In this document: positions 1 to 7,768 of the stretch, piece by piece | How positions within the stretch are numbered: the stretch's first letter is position 1 | Layout: the number at the start of each line of letters is the position of its first letter | Assembly: GCA_007128315.1 (NCBI GenBank) | Contig: SKXQ01000060.1 | Coordinates: 1 to 61,597, forward strand | Length of the DNA: 61,597 nucleotides | Source of the DNA: Spirochaetaceae bacterium | GTDB taxonomy: Bacteria; Spirochaetota; Spirochaetia; DSM-27196; SKKC01 | Direction of reading: 5' to 3' | Made by a program: the position numbers and the translations under genes | The notes under the pieces: generated by a model | Database searches by the model: none | The model's input: only the letters and a program-made list of their open reading frames with translations | What the model was told of the DNA's origin: nothing

Positions 1-21
1 GACTGGCTGCAGCTTCTGTGG

Positions 22-116
22 ACCCCGGAACGGGAGAATCGTAGAAACCTCAGGCTAACTCCATGGTATGCAGCCGCTTAGGCTTAATCCATCACCACAG
101 TCGCGGACAGTAATTA
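22..116. repeat. Dispersed 95-bp repeat, copy A
   Basis: This stretch aligns without gaps to 34918-35012; by hand count 74 of 95 positions are identical. The best-kept blocks are the first nine bases, the middle block around 66-80 and the end around 91-110. A stem can be drawn between about 52-58 and 78-85 with one bulged G. The stop codon of the GNAT gene (114-116) falls in the last bases of the repeat, so this copy sits just past the 3' end of that gene. It contains no credible ORF. Confidence 0.75.
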
Positions 117-1040
117 AGGTTCGAGGGAAAAGATTGCCCATCGGTCGGTTTCGCGAAATCCGATCTGGCGGTACAGCCTGCCTGCGTCGAGATTGTCGTA
201 GAAGAGGCAGAGGATGCGGTTCTGCTCGAGAAGTTTCTGGCAGAGATGTGACAGACACGCCCTGGCATGACCCCGGTAGCGGTAGGCCGGATGTGTTGCT
301 ACGCCGACAATCATGGCGCTGCGCGAGTTCTCTGCGGCTGTCGACGCGGTCGAAACTATGTTGTCACCAGCTTCGACGATTGCCACTGTTCTGTGGCCTG
401 CACGGATCGAAGACCGGATTTCGTCCGCCTGGGTATCGTGTGTCACGAACTCATTGATGGATTCATACAGCTTCATGAGTCGGGGCACATCCTCAACGCC
501 TGCGACGCGGACCCTTCTGTCCTCGGATACAGCAGGGAGTTTCTCGGGACTGTCTATGCGGGCAAAGTGCATTGTTCTCAGCGTCCCTGCCAGAGGCATT
601 CGACTGCGGGACTCCGGGTCGTTATGACTCTCTGCTGCAGACTGAGGTATTTCGGCGGCGGAACCCGCTATGGACCGGATGACTGGCTCGGATCCGCTTG
701 CGACAATGTGTCGACCGCCGCTGCCCATGAGTCCGGGAGGAAAGGCTGTGGCGTACTCGGCGATGATCTGTCGAAAGGCTTCGGGGCGAATCGGACCGGG
801 TTGCGATACGACGAAGCTGTCGTGGTAGCGAAGCAGTACGGACGTGAGGATGCCGTCGGTGTATTCACCCCAAACGTCCTGAAAAGGCTGCTCGGTGCCG
901 TAGTTTTCAAGATCGCCGAGTATGAAAAGGTTCAGGTCAGGGTGGGAGGTCAGAAGGTCGAAGACCTCGGGAAGATCGTCCACGGACAGGACCCGAACGT
1001 CGGTGTTTCCATAGCGCGGTGCTTCGTATTCGTTGCTCAT
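114..1040 (-). CDS. GNAT-family N-acetyltransferase with two GNAT-like halves
   Basis: A 308-residue protein. The C-terminal half carries the acetyl-CoA-binding region of GNAT enzymes (VGVATHPAYRYRGHARA, near residues 240-256), followed by the usual late beta-strand segment ending in LYRQIGF. The N-terminal half (about 1-150) resembles a second, degenerate GNAT fold of the kind seen in two-domain GNAT proteins. Its ATG overlaps the stop codon of the chorismate mutase gene by four bases (ATGA), so it is the third gene of a translationally coupled operon (3576 to 114). The acceptor substrate cannot be read from the sequence. The stop codon lies inside repeat copy A. Confidence 0.8.
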   Translation of the reverse strand: MSNEYEAPRYGNTDVRVLSVDDLPEVFDLLTSHPDLNLFILGDLENYGTEQPFQDVWGEYTDGILTSVLLRYHDSFVVSQPGPIRPEAFRQIIAEYATAFPPGLMGSGGRHIVASGSEPVIRSIAGSAAEIPQSAAESHNDPESRSRMPLAGTLRTMHFARIDSPEKLPAVSEDRRVRVAGVEDVPRLMKLYESINEFVTHDTQADEIRSSIRAGHRTVAIVEAGDNIVSTASTAAENSRSAMIVGVATHPAYRYRGHARACLSHLCQKLLEQNRILCLFYDNLDAGRLYRQIGFRETDRWAIFSLEP

Positions 1041-1813
1041 GTAGGTTCGTGCTCCAGTCTCTGCAGCAGGTAGGCCACCTGACCTGCCTTTGTTCGGGGA
1101 ATTATGGTATCGCGATAAAACCCCACGACAACGTCCGGAGAGATGATCCGGCGCACCCGGGTATGAACCTCCGCCTGCAGATCCTGCATCTTTTTGCTGA
1201 GACGTACGATAATCGTCCGCTCGACGTCTGCGCGGGTGAGCATGGTTTCGATCTCGACTGCGTCCCCACGCCGTATCGCGTCGCGATACGCCTCGGTATC
1301 GAGGCGAAATTTCGCCTCAGCGACGTACAGGGCGCCGAAATGCACCCGGCGCGAGACCGCTTGAAGAACCGAAACGTCGTGTTCGACACTCGAGCCGTAG
1401 TGGCCGTCATCGCGGTGTTCGCACAGCTCAGGCAGGGTAGCGAGATAGGCTTTGAGGAGTTCGTCATTTTGACGCACGACGTTCCAGTCAGCAGTACGGA
1501 GGGCAGCGTGAAATCCGGCCGCCGTACGCTCGGCGTCCGGTAGTCCACGGGTGAACGGCCGCTCCTCCGGCACCTGATAGCGACCGAAACGGGCTTCGAG
1601 CTCTTCCTGGGCACGCAGGCGTGCATGAAAGAGTGACACCGATTGTGCTCCCTGAAGGCTCTCCGCGCCCGCCTCGTAGGCGCGCGGATTCCAGGCGAAC
1701 TGCGCGCGGTCGATGAAGCGGTACATGATAGACTCTTCAAGCGCTTCGAGCTGTGCGGCTATCACGTCGAGATCAAGCGGCGTCTCTGCGTCGTCCGGAC
1801 TGACCCGTATCAC
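1037..1813 (-). CDS. aroQ: Chorismate mutase, eukaryotic (yeast Aro7-like) AroQ type
   Basis: Converts chorismate to prephenate for Phe/Tyr synthesis. The 258 residues follow yeast Aro7 almost end to end: a start like LEESIMYRFIDRAQF, a central VSRRVHFGALYVAEAKF that keeps the catalytic Arg and Lys (yeast Arg157, Lys168), and a C-terminus ending IIPRTKAGQVAYLLQRLE. Thr242 and Lys243 of yeast are kept, but yeast Glu246 is Gln here, as in E. coli chorismate mutase (Gln88). The Gly-Ser pair of the yeast effector site (141/142) is present. Only one of the two regulatory arginines (75/76) is obvious, and yeast Thr226 aligns with Ser. Starts at GTG, overlapping the stop of the alpha-glucosidase gene (GTGA). 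Family match is strong; the allosteric comments rest on alignment from memory. Confidence 0.88.
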   Translation of the reverse strand: MIRVSPDDAETPLDLDVIAAQLEALEESIMYRFIDRAQFAWNPRAYEAGAESLQGAQSVSLFHARLRAQEELEARFGRYQVPEERPFTRGLPDAERTAAGFHAALRTADWNVVRQNDELLKAYLATLPELCEHRDDGHYGSSVEHDVSVLQAVSRRVHFGALYVAEAKFRLDTEAYRDAIRRGDAVEIETMLTRADVERTIIVRLSKKMQDLQAEVHTRVRRIISPDVVVGFYRDTIIPRTKAGQVAYLLQRLEHEPT

Positions 1814-3576
1814 GAGGCACTACTCCCTGCCGGTAGCGGGGAAATCACCATGACCTGCATGGGGAGCAGTTTCGTAAGACTCGCTTTTTCGTCGGACGAC
1901 AGCGGTGAGGCAAGCAGGACGGAACCATTTGCGCAGGCCTCGGAAAGCTCAGCGGGAACGTCCCACGAGGCGTCGCGGGCGGACAGATTGACGACAACGT
2001 ACACAGCCGATCCATCGTCCATTCTGCGTGCGTACGCGATGATCTGCTGGTGCTCAGGCGCAAGGTCTTCACAGGTCCCTTGCGTCCAGATCGGGTCGTT
2101 CCGCCGCATGCGAAGAAGCGACCGGTAGAACGAATGCACACCGTCCGACTCCCGCGACTCGTTACGTACGTTAATGTCCGGGTAGTTCGGGTTCAGGGAT
2201 ATCCAGGGTACCCCTGTGGTAAATCCCCCGTGGGCGTCCGTCGACCACTGCATAGGCGTGCGCGCATTGTCACGACTCCGCAAATGTACAACGCGCAGCG
2301 CCTTCGGCTCGGACAGGCCGTCTGAAACGGCCTCGCGGTAATAGTTCAGGGTCTCGATATCACGATAGGAGTCGATATCCGGAAACGCGACGTTGGTCAT
2401 GCCGATCTCTTCGCCCTGATACACAAAGGGACTGCCCTGCATAAGCAGGAAACTTGCGGCGATCGCCTTCGCCGAGCGCCTGCGCATCTTCTTTCCGTCG
2501 GTCACGCCGAGACGCGAAACCATGCGCGGTTGATCATGATTGCCGGTGTACAGACTGTTCCAGCCTTTCCCTGACAGTCCTTCCTGCCAGGTCCGCAGGG
2601 TCTGTTTCAGGCGTGGCAGATCCCACGTGCACGGCACGTCGTACTTGCCGGCGGGACCGTTGTCTATTCCGAGATGCTCGAACTGAAAGATCATCGAAAG
2701 CTCCCGGCGGTCCGGATGCACGTATCTGATCCCTTCATCGACCGGTGTCTGATGCATCTCCCCTATAGTCATGCACTCAGGATATTTTGAGAGGACCTCA
2801 CGGTGCATTTCCTGCAGGTGCTCGTGCGTTCGCGCACGGTTCGCGTAATACCGCGAGTCGTGGACGTATCGCTGTCCTTCGCGCGCAGGCACATCGGGGA
2901 AGTCGGGATCCTTGGAGATGTAATTAATGACATCCATTCGGAAGCCGGCAGCACCCTTGTCGAGCCAGAAGCGCATCATTTTGTAGATGTCCTGACGCAG
3001 AGCCGGGTTTTCCCAGTTCAGGTCAGGCTGTTTTCTCGAGAACAGGTGGAGGTAGTACTCGCGCGTTGCTTCATTCCACTCCCAGGCCGAACCGCGGAAA
3101 TGACTTGCCCAGTTATTCGGTTCCGGCGGAATGGGGCTGCCCGGTGCGGAAGATTCGTCGAGGTTCCGTCCGGGATGCCAGATGAAGTAGTCGTGATACG
3201 GATCATCTCGTGACACACGGGCCTTTCGAAACCAATCGTGCTCGTCAGAACAGTGGTTTACCACAAGATCCATAACGAGCTTCATGCCGCGCCCGTTCAT
3301 CTCTGCGATGAGATGATCCATGTCCTTCATGCTTCCGAACTCATGGTGAACCCGGTAATAGTCCCGGATGTCGTAGCCGTTGTCGTCGTTCGGTGAGTCG
3401 TAGATCGGGCAAAGCCAGATTGCGTCGATGCCGAGGTCTTTCAGATAGTCGAGCTTTCTGGTAATGCCTTTCAAATCGCCAATGCCATCACCGTTTGTGT
3501 CGAGGAAACTTCGCGGATAGATCTGATAGAAGTTCGCCTGCTGCCACCAATGCGTCATACCCATAGTCGAAACCAT
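1810..3576 (-). CDS. GH13 alpha-glucosidase, oligo-1,6-glucosidase type
   Basis: A 588-residue cytoplasmic alpha-glucosidase that should release glucose from small isomalto- or malto-oligosaccharides. It has all GH13 landmarks: QIYPRSFLDTNGDGIGD near the start, DLVVNHCSD (region I), GFRMDVIN with the nucleophile Asp (region II), TIGEMH with the acid/base Glu (region III) and TGNHDQPR (region IV). Val directly after the nucleophile Asp is the residue associated with alpha-1,6 specificity in the MalL family; Thr there favours alpha-1,4. There is no signal peptide. The listed start is the first Met; Met7 (MTHWWQQ) is an equally good start. First gene of the overlapping operon with aroQ and the GNAT gene. 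A trehalose-6-phosphate hydrolase is less likely. Confidence 0.9.
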   Translation of the reverse strand: MVSTMGMTHWWQQANFYQIYPRSFLDTNGDGIGDLKGITRKLDYLKDLGIDAIWLCPIYDSPNDDNGYDIRDYYRVHHEFGSMKDMDHLIAEMNGRGMKLVMDLVVNHCSDEHDWFRKARVSRDDPYHDYFIWHPGRNLDESSAPGSPIPPEPNNWASHFRGSAWEWNEATREYYLHLFSRKQPDLNWENPALRQDIYKMMRFWLDKGAAGFRMDVINYISKDPDFPDVPAREGQRYVHDSRYYANRARTHEHLQEMHREVLSKYPECMTIGEMHQTPVDEGIRYVHPDRRELSMIFQFEHLGIDNGPAGKYDVPCTWDLPRLKQTLRTWQEGLSGKGWNSLYTGNHDQPRMVSRLGVTDGKKMRRRSAKAIAASFLLMQGSPFVYQGEEIGMTNVAFPDIDSYRDIETLNYYREAVSDGLSEPKALRVVHLRSRDNARTPMQWSTDAHGGFTTGVPWISLNPNYPDINVRNESRESDGVHSFYRSLLRMRRNDPIWTQGTCEDLAPEHQQIIAYARRMDDGSAVYVVVNLSARDASWDVPAELSEACANGSVLLASPLSSDEKASLTKLLPMQVMVISPLPAGSSAS

Positions 3577-3626
3577 ACCCCGAGCACGCGAAGGTCGACA
3601 AGAAAGACCTTTCGGCCGCGGCCTTG

Positions 3627-3632
3627 TATAAT
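3627..3632 (+). promoter_or_regulatory. Consensus -10 box directly before srkA
   Basis: A perfect TATAAT lies only eight bases before the srkA ATG (3641). A start point about seven bases further on would give an almost leaderless mRNA, and there is no Shine-Dalgarno sequence between box and start codon. No good -35 box is seen at 17 bp. The same 64-bp gap must also hold the promoter of the divergent alpha-glucosidase operon. Confidence 0.4.
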
Positions 3633-3640
3633 GAACCTAT

Positions 3641-4666
3641 ATGGCTTCACATGAATCCCCGTCCGGCGCCTACGGAAGTTTCGACCTGCTTTCTCCACAA
3701 CTCGCTCTCGAAGCGGTTGAGGCTGTGTATGATCTATTTCTCGACAGTACCCTGACGCCGTATCCGAGCTATGTGAACCGGGTGTATGGGGTCATTTCGG
3801 ATGACGGACAGCCGTACATCGCGAAGTTTTACCGCCCGGACAGATGGAGCGATGAAGCACTACGCGAAGAGCACGCGTTTCTTACCGACTGTGCAGATGC
3901 CGATGTGCCGGTCGTCCTTCCCATACCTGATGCCGATGGAGAGACCATACACACCCTGGTCGCGGAGGCCGAGGACGGGAAGACCGAAACCGAGTACCGG
4001 TTCACGCTGTTTCCGAAACGAAGCGGGAGACTGTTCGATGCCGATCGGGTAGAAGACTACGAGCGGCTCGGGAGTTTGATCGGACGGATGCATCTCGCCG
4101 CACGTCGGCGTAAGTCAGAGCACAGGCTGATCTGTACGCCGAAGGACTCGACGAGGCGCTTCGCTGAGGAACTTGACGAGTCGGGGCTCGTCGCATTTGA
4201 CGGTGAGGATGACTTGTTCGACTGCATTGAACGGGTTCTCGACCGAATCGAACCCCTGTTTGAGGGCGTAGTCCTTCAGAGAATACACGGAGACTCGCAC
4301 CGTGGAAATATCCTCGACCGTGCGGATGAGGGCCTCATGCTCATTGACTTCGATGACATGATGATGGGCCCTGCCGTTCACGATCTGTGGTTGCTGCTTC
4401 CCGGGAGGGTCGGCGACTCGCACGCCGAACTCGGTGCCATGCTCGCCGGTTACGAGCAGTTTTCGACGCTCGATCCCCGTGAACTCAGGCTGGTTGAGCC
4501 GCTTCGCTTCATGCGCATGATCTATTACACCGCCTGGTGCGCCCGGCAGATCGACGATGCCCGCTTCCGCACTACTTTTGGCGACTGGGGCAGTGCTGCG
4601 TTCTGGACACAGGAGCTTGAAGATCTGCGTGATCAGGAACGGGTGATCGAAGAGGTTCTCGGCTGA
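3641..4666 (+). CDS. srkA: SrkA/YihE-type stress-response protein kinase
   Basis: A 341-residue aminoglycoside-phosphotransferase-fold kinase of the YihE/SrkA family, implicated in E. coli in protecting cells during envelope and oxidative stress. Visible features are the N-terminal nucleotide-binding segment (NRVYGV...PYIAKFYRP with the Lys), the catalytic loop IHGDSHRGNIL and the metal-binding LIDFDDMMMGPAVHDLW. These match the HGD-H-GN and DFDD-GP-DLW pattern of SrkA. The length is close to the family (E. coli 328). It stands alone on the plus strand between two minus-strand genes and may be translated from a nearly leaderless message. Confidence 0.88.
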   Translation: MASHESPSGAYGSFDLLSPQLALEAVEAVYDLFLDSTLTPYPSYVNRVYGVISDDGQPYIAKFYRPDRWSDEALREEHAFLTDCADADVPVVLPIPDADGETIHTLVAEAEDGKTETEYRFTLFPKRSGRLFDADRVEDYERLGSLIGRMHLAARRRKSEHRLICTPKDSTRRFAEELDESGLVAFDGEDDLFDCIERVLDRIEPLFEGVVLQRIHGDSHRGNILDRADEGLMLIDFDDMMMGPAVHDLWLLLPGRVGDSHAELGAMLAGYEQFSTLDPRELRLVEPLRFMRMIYYTAWCARQIDDARFRTTFGDWGSAAFWTQELEDLRDQERVIEEVLG

Positions 4667-4684
4667 TATCATGACTCCGTGCAA

Positions 4685-5905
4685 CTACATCGTGTCGAAT
4701 GCCGGCAGCGATGGTGAACATACCGGAAAAAAGAGCCGTGCCGCCTGAAGGGCTGCGGCCGTTCCCGAAATGAGCCCGTCGGCGTGCAGCGTGTCGACCG
4801 CGTGCGTGCCGTAGAGCATACGCACCGCGCTGTCACCGGCGTGAAGGACAGGAGTCCGGTCGATAGCGTCCGGTGCACCTGCAGGGGTGATGCGGACGGA
4901 CTCGCTGCCGGATGCCGCGGGATCGTAGCTGATGAGCGCCTGATTCCTCCCGTCGTCGAGGACGAGCGACAACGGGGCGGGGTAGCCGACTGCGGCGAGG
5001 CGGGATGCGAGCTCGTCGGCGAGCGAACGCAGTGCGGAGGCGAGCGATACCGTGCGTATCATTGGCCCGCCGTCGGGTTCCGCGGTCGTAGTCAGGGTGT
5101 AGGGTCGTTTCTGCAGGGCCCTCACGTAGGGACTTGCAGGCGGGAATGCTATGATACTGACGCTGGCACAACACTGCCGTGATGCCTCCGCACGACAGAC
5201 CGCAAGAACCTCCTCCGGGTCCCCCGCTGCGTCAGTGACCCATAATGAGTCCTCGCTTTTCTTGCATACTATGAAACCGGAGATTGCACCTGCGGCGTCC
5301 TGCCACTGGTATCCCCGGTGGCCTGTTCGCGGATTATCCCGATAGGTCGGACGTATTGCAGTTCCCGGGATCCCCTCGTGCCAGACGTTTGCGAGATGGG
5401 CGAGGGCGACGTAATCGCTGACACAGGTAATCGCGGGAGTTTCCTGTTCGGGCAGATCACCGGTCGAAACGGTCCACCGGTAGTCGGGCCATCCCGTGAC
5501 GTATCCGAAACGGTGGTAGAAGTTGCGTATTCCGTAGAGCAGCGATACCTCGTATCCGGCTCCGGCGAGCCCCGCCACTGATTCTGCGGCAACCTCGCGT
5601 ACGATTCCACGCTTGCGGAACTCAGCGTCGCAGGCGACCGCGCCGATACCCGCAACGCGCAACGAACCCCGGCCGACGCGCTGCGTCATATCGTACACTC
5701 CGAAATGACCGACCAGTCGGTCTCCCACGAAGGCAACGCGACTGGCCCGCCAGTCGTAGGGGCTATTGTCGAGGTATCCGTGTTCACATCGTTCGACCCA
5801 GTCGAAGTAACTGTGCCCAAAGGTTTTGCCCGTCAGATCGATGATTGCGCTGCGGTCGCGTTCAGAGTCGGGGGAAACAATGCGTACGTCATCTGTGCGT
5901 GTCAT
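4685..5905 (-). CDS. Eis-like GNAT N-acetyltransferase
   Basis: About 406 residues. The N-terminal GNAT domain shows VAGIGAVACDAEFRKRGIV, the acetyl-CoA pyrophosphate-binding loop with the Q/R-x-x-G pattern, then LLYGIRNFYHRFGY, which is typical of multi-domain GNATs of the Eis/COG4552 type. The C-terminal third could be the SCP2-like domain of such proteins, but I cannot confirm that by eye. I place the start at the ATG giving MTRTDDVRIV; the longer open frame to 6022 would run into the leader of the divergent gene. The acetyl acceptor is unknown. Nearest neighbour is srkA, convergent, 18 bp away. Confidence 0.75.
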   Translation of the reverse strand: MTRTDDVRIVSPDSERDRSAIIDLTGKTFGHSYFDWVERCEHGYLDNSPYDWRASRVAFVGDRLVGHFGVYDMTQRVGRGSLRVAGIGAVACDAEFRKRGIVREVAAESVAGLAGAGYEVSLLYGIRNFYHRFGYVTGWPDYRWTVSTGDLPEQETPAITCVSDYVALAHLANVWHEGIPGTAIRPTYRDNPRTGHRGYQWQDAAGAISGFIVCKKSEDSLWVTDAAGDPEEVLAVCRAEASRQCCASVSIIAFPPASPYVRALQKRPYTLTTTAEPDGGPMIRTVSLASALRSLADELASRLAAVGYPAPLSLVLDDGRNQALISYDPAASGSESVRITPAGAPDAIDRTPVLHAGDSAVRMLYGTHAVDTLHADGLISGTAAALQAARLFFPVCSPSLPAFDTM

Positions 5906-6033
5906 GACGACAGTAGAACCCGCGGCTCGGTTTCCGTCAACACGACGTATTGATTTATGACGCAGTCGGCGAGCGCTGAACTTGAGAAAAGCAAAGCAAT
6001 GAAGATACTGTGGTCCATACACGGAGGAATATT

Positions 6034-7023
6034 ATGAAGGCAATAGTCTGCAATGAATGGGGTTCTCCCGACGTGTTTACGCGAGCAGAAATCGAAACCC
6101 CGGAACCGGGAACCGGGCAGGTACGAATTCGGGTTGCCGCGACGAGCGTCAATCCTGTTGATACGAAGATTCGCGCCGGGCGTATCAAGGCAGCACCGGC
6201 ATTTCCTGCCGTCCTTCATGGGGACGTTGCCGGGGTCGTGGATGCGATCGGTCCGGGCGTCAGCCGGTTCGCCGTCGGTGACCGGGTTCACGGTTGCGCC
6301 GGAGGATTCAAGGGGCTTTTCGGCGCGCTCGCCGAGTATATGATCGCCGATGCGCGCGCACTCGCCCTGATACCCGAAGGGATGAGCATCCGGGAAGCTG
6401 CCGCCATGCCGCTCGTATCGATCACCGCATGGCTGGCGCTTGTCGACAGAGCCCGTGTGAAGCCGACTGATCACGTGCTGATTCACGCGGGCGCGGGCGG
6501 AGTGGGACACGTGGCCGTGGGTATTGCCAAGGCCCTTGGTGCACGTGTATCGGCGACAGTATCGACGGAAGAAAAGGCCTTGATTGCCCGGAGCATGGGC
6601 GCAGACGACATAATCTATTACCGTGACGAAACGGTCCCCGATTACCTTGCGCGTCTGACGGGGGGAGACGGCTTTGACGTTGTCTTTGATACCGTCGGCG
6701 GAGAGAATATCGAGCGCAGCCTCAGGGCAACGCGCATAGGCGGCCACATGCTCGGGATTGCAATGCGAACCACTGCAAACATCGCGGCGATTCACGAGCG
6801 GAATCTGACGGTTTCCGGTGTCTTCATGGTCCTTCCCCTGTTGTCAGGAGTCGGACTTGATCATTTCGGTGAAATTCTCGCGACCCTCGGTCGATGGTAC
6901 ACTGATGGTAGATTCGCTCCTGTTGTTCACCCGGCAGAGTTCCATCTCGAACAGGTAGCGGACGCACACCGACTACTCGAAGAAGGTTCGGTTTCGGGTA
7001 AGATAGTCGTGGACGTATCCTGA
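6034..7023 (+). CDS. Quinone oxidoreductase-like medium-chain dehydrogenase
   Basis: A 329-residue zinc-independent MDR protein (QOR family). The start has MKAIVCNEWGSPDVF, the catalytic-domain core includes VNPVDTKIRAG and LHGDVAGVVDAIGPGV, and the cofactor site is VLIHAGAGGVGHVAVGIAKALGA, the NADPH-binding AxxGxVG version. The zinc-ligand cysteines of alcohol dehydrogenases are absent. The start ATG follows a clear ribosome-binding site (GGAGG at about 6023-6027); an upstream in-frame start at 6010 lacks one. It is followed after a few bases by pcm, so the two are probably co-transcribed. The natural substrate is not predictable. Confidence 0.85.
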   Translation: MKAIVCNEWGSPDVFTRAEIETPEPGTGQVRIRVAATSVNPVDTKIRAGRIKAAPAFPAVLHGDVAGVVDAIGPGVSRFAVGDRVHGCAGGFKGLFGALAEYMIADARALALIPEGMSIREAAAMPLVSITAWLALVDRARVKPTDHVLIHAGAGGVGHVAVGIAKALGARVSATVSTEEKALIARSMGADDIIYYRDETVPDYLARLTGGDGFDVVFDTVGGENIERSLRATRIGGHMLGIAMRTTANIAAIHERNLTVSGVFMVLPLLSGVGLDHFGEILATLGRWYTDGRFAPVVHPAEFHLEQVADAHRLLEEGSVSGKIVVDVS

Positions 7024-7035
7024 CGGTGGTTGTTT

Positions 7036-7674
7036 ATGCGCGATAACAGCGATCTGGTACGAGAAGCAGTAAGCAAAGGTCTTCGCTCGAGATCTGTCGT
7101 CGACGCCATGAAGTCTGTCGACCGACGGTTTTTCGTCGACTCGGATGCCCGAAGCCAGGAGCTTGCGTATAAGGACGCCCCCGTTCCTATTTCCGAGCAG
7201 CAGACTACGTCCCAGCCATCGCTGATCGCATCGATGCTTGAAGCGCTTGTCATCCAACCCCACGAACGCGCGCTCGAAATAGGCACCGGATACGGATACC
7301 AGACCGCACTTCTGGCTGTCCTGTGTCGCGAGGTCGTGTCGGTGGAACGCTTCGCCGCACTCGCTGAACGTGCTGTCGAGAACCTTGATCGCTGTGGCCT
7401 GCGGAATGTCACTGTGATACAGGGCGACGGCGGACGCGGTGTTCCTGAGCATGCGCCATACGACGTGGTAATCGGTTCCGCGGCAGCCCCGGCGGTACCA
7501 CCGCCTCTGGCAGCGCAGCTTTCCGAGGGAGGACGTATCGTGATCCCCATAGGACCCGGTGGTCATGAGCGCGTCATACTGTATCGCAAGACTCGCGGCG
7601 AGTTGTCCGAAGAGCGCGTGCTTACGCAGGCACGCTACGTGCGTATGATCGGGGAACATACTCACCCCGAGTAG
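7036..7674 (+). CDS. pcm: Protein-L-isoaspartate O-methyltransferase
   Basis: About 212 residues. Repairs isoaspartyl residues in aged proteins by SAM-dependent methylation. The family signature is complete: RRFFV, then YKDAPVPISEQQTTSQP (substrate and SAM contacts), ALEIGTGYGYQTALLA (motif I), VVSVERFAALAE and VVIGSAAAPAVPPPLAAQL. I prefer the ATG at 7036; a TTG two codons earlier is also open. It follows the oxidoreductase gene by 12 bp, which suggests one transcript. A weak hairpin (7723-7738) lies downstream. Confidence 0.92.
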   Translation: MRDNSDLVREAVSKGLRSRSVVDAMKSVDRRFFVDSDARSQELAYKDAPVPISEQQTTSQPSLIASMLEALVIQPHERALEIGTGYGYQTALLAVLCREVVSVERFAALAERAVENLDRCGLRNVTVIQGDGGRGVPEHAPYDVVIGSAAAPAVPPPLAAQLSEGGRIVIPIGPGGHERVILYRKTRGELSEERVLTQARYVRMIGEHTHPE

Positions 7675-7768
7675 GAACGCGAAAAGGAGGCACTCGGGTC
7701 GTCAGAGCGGTGCGAACATTACAAAACCGCAGGTTTTTAGTAGGATCACCGGCGGTGAGGAGTTTATA

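Noticed and set aside
267-1073. Long plus-strand open frame opposite the GNAT gene
   Set aside because: It is a shadow of the minus-strand GNAT gene; its translation is rich in Cys, Arg and His and shows no domain.
5902-6795. Long minus-strand frame over the oxidoreductase gene
   Set aside because: It opposes a strongly supported MDR gene and has no ribosome-binding site or motif.
7723-7738. Hairpin AAAACC/GGTTTT after pcm as a terminator
   Set aside because: A six-pair AT-rich stem with few following T residues would be weak; I do not call it.
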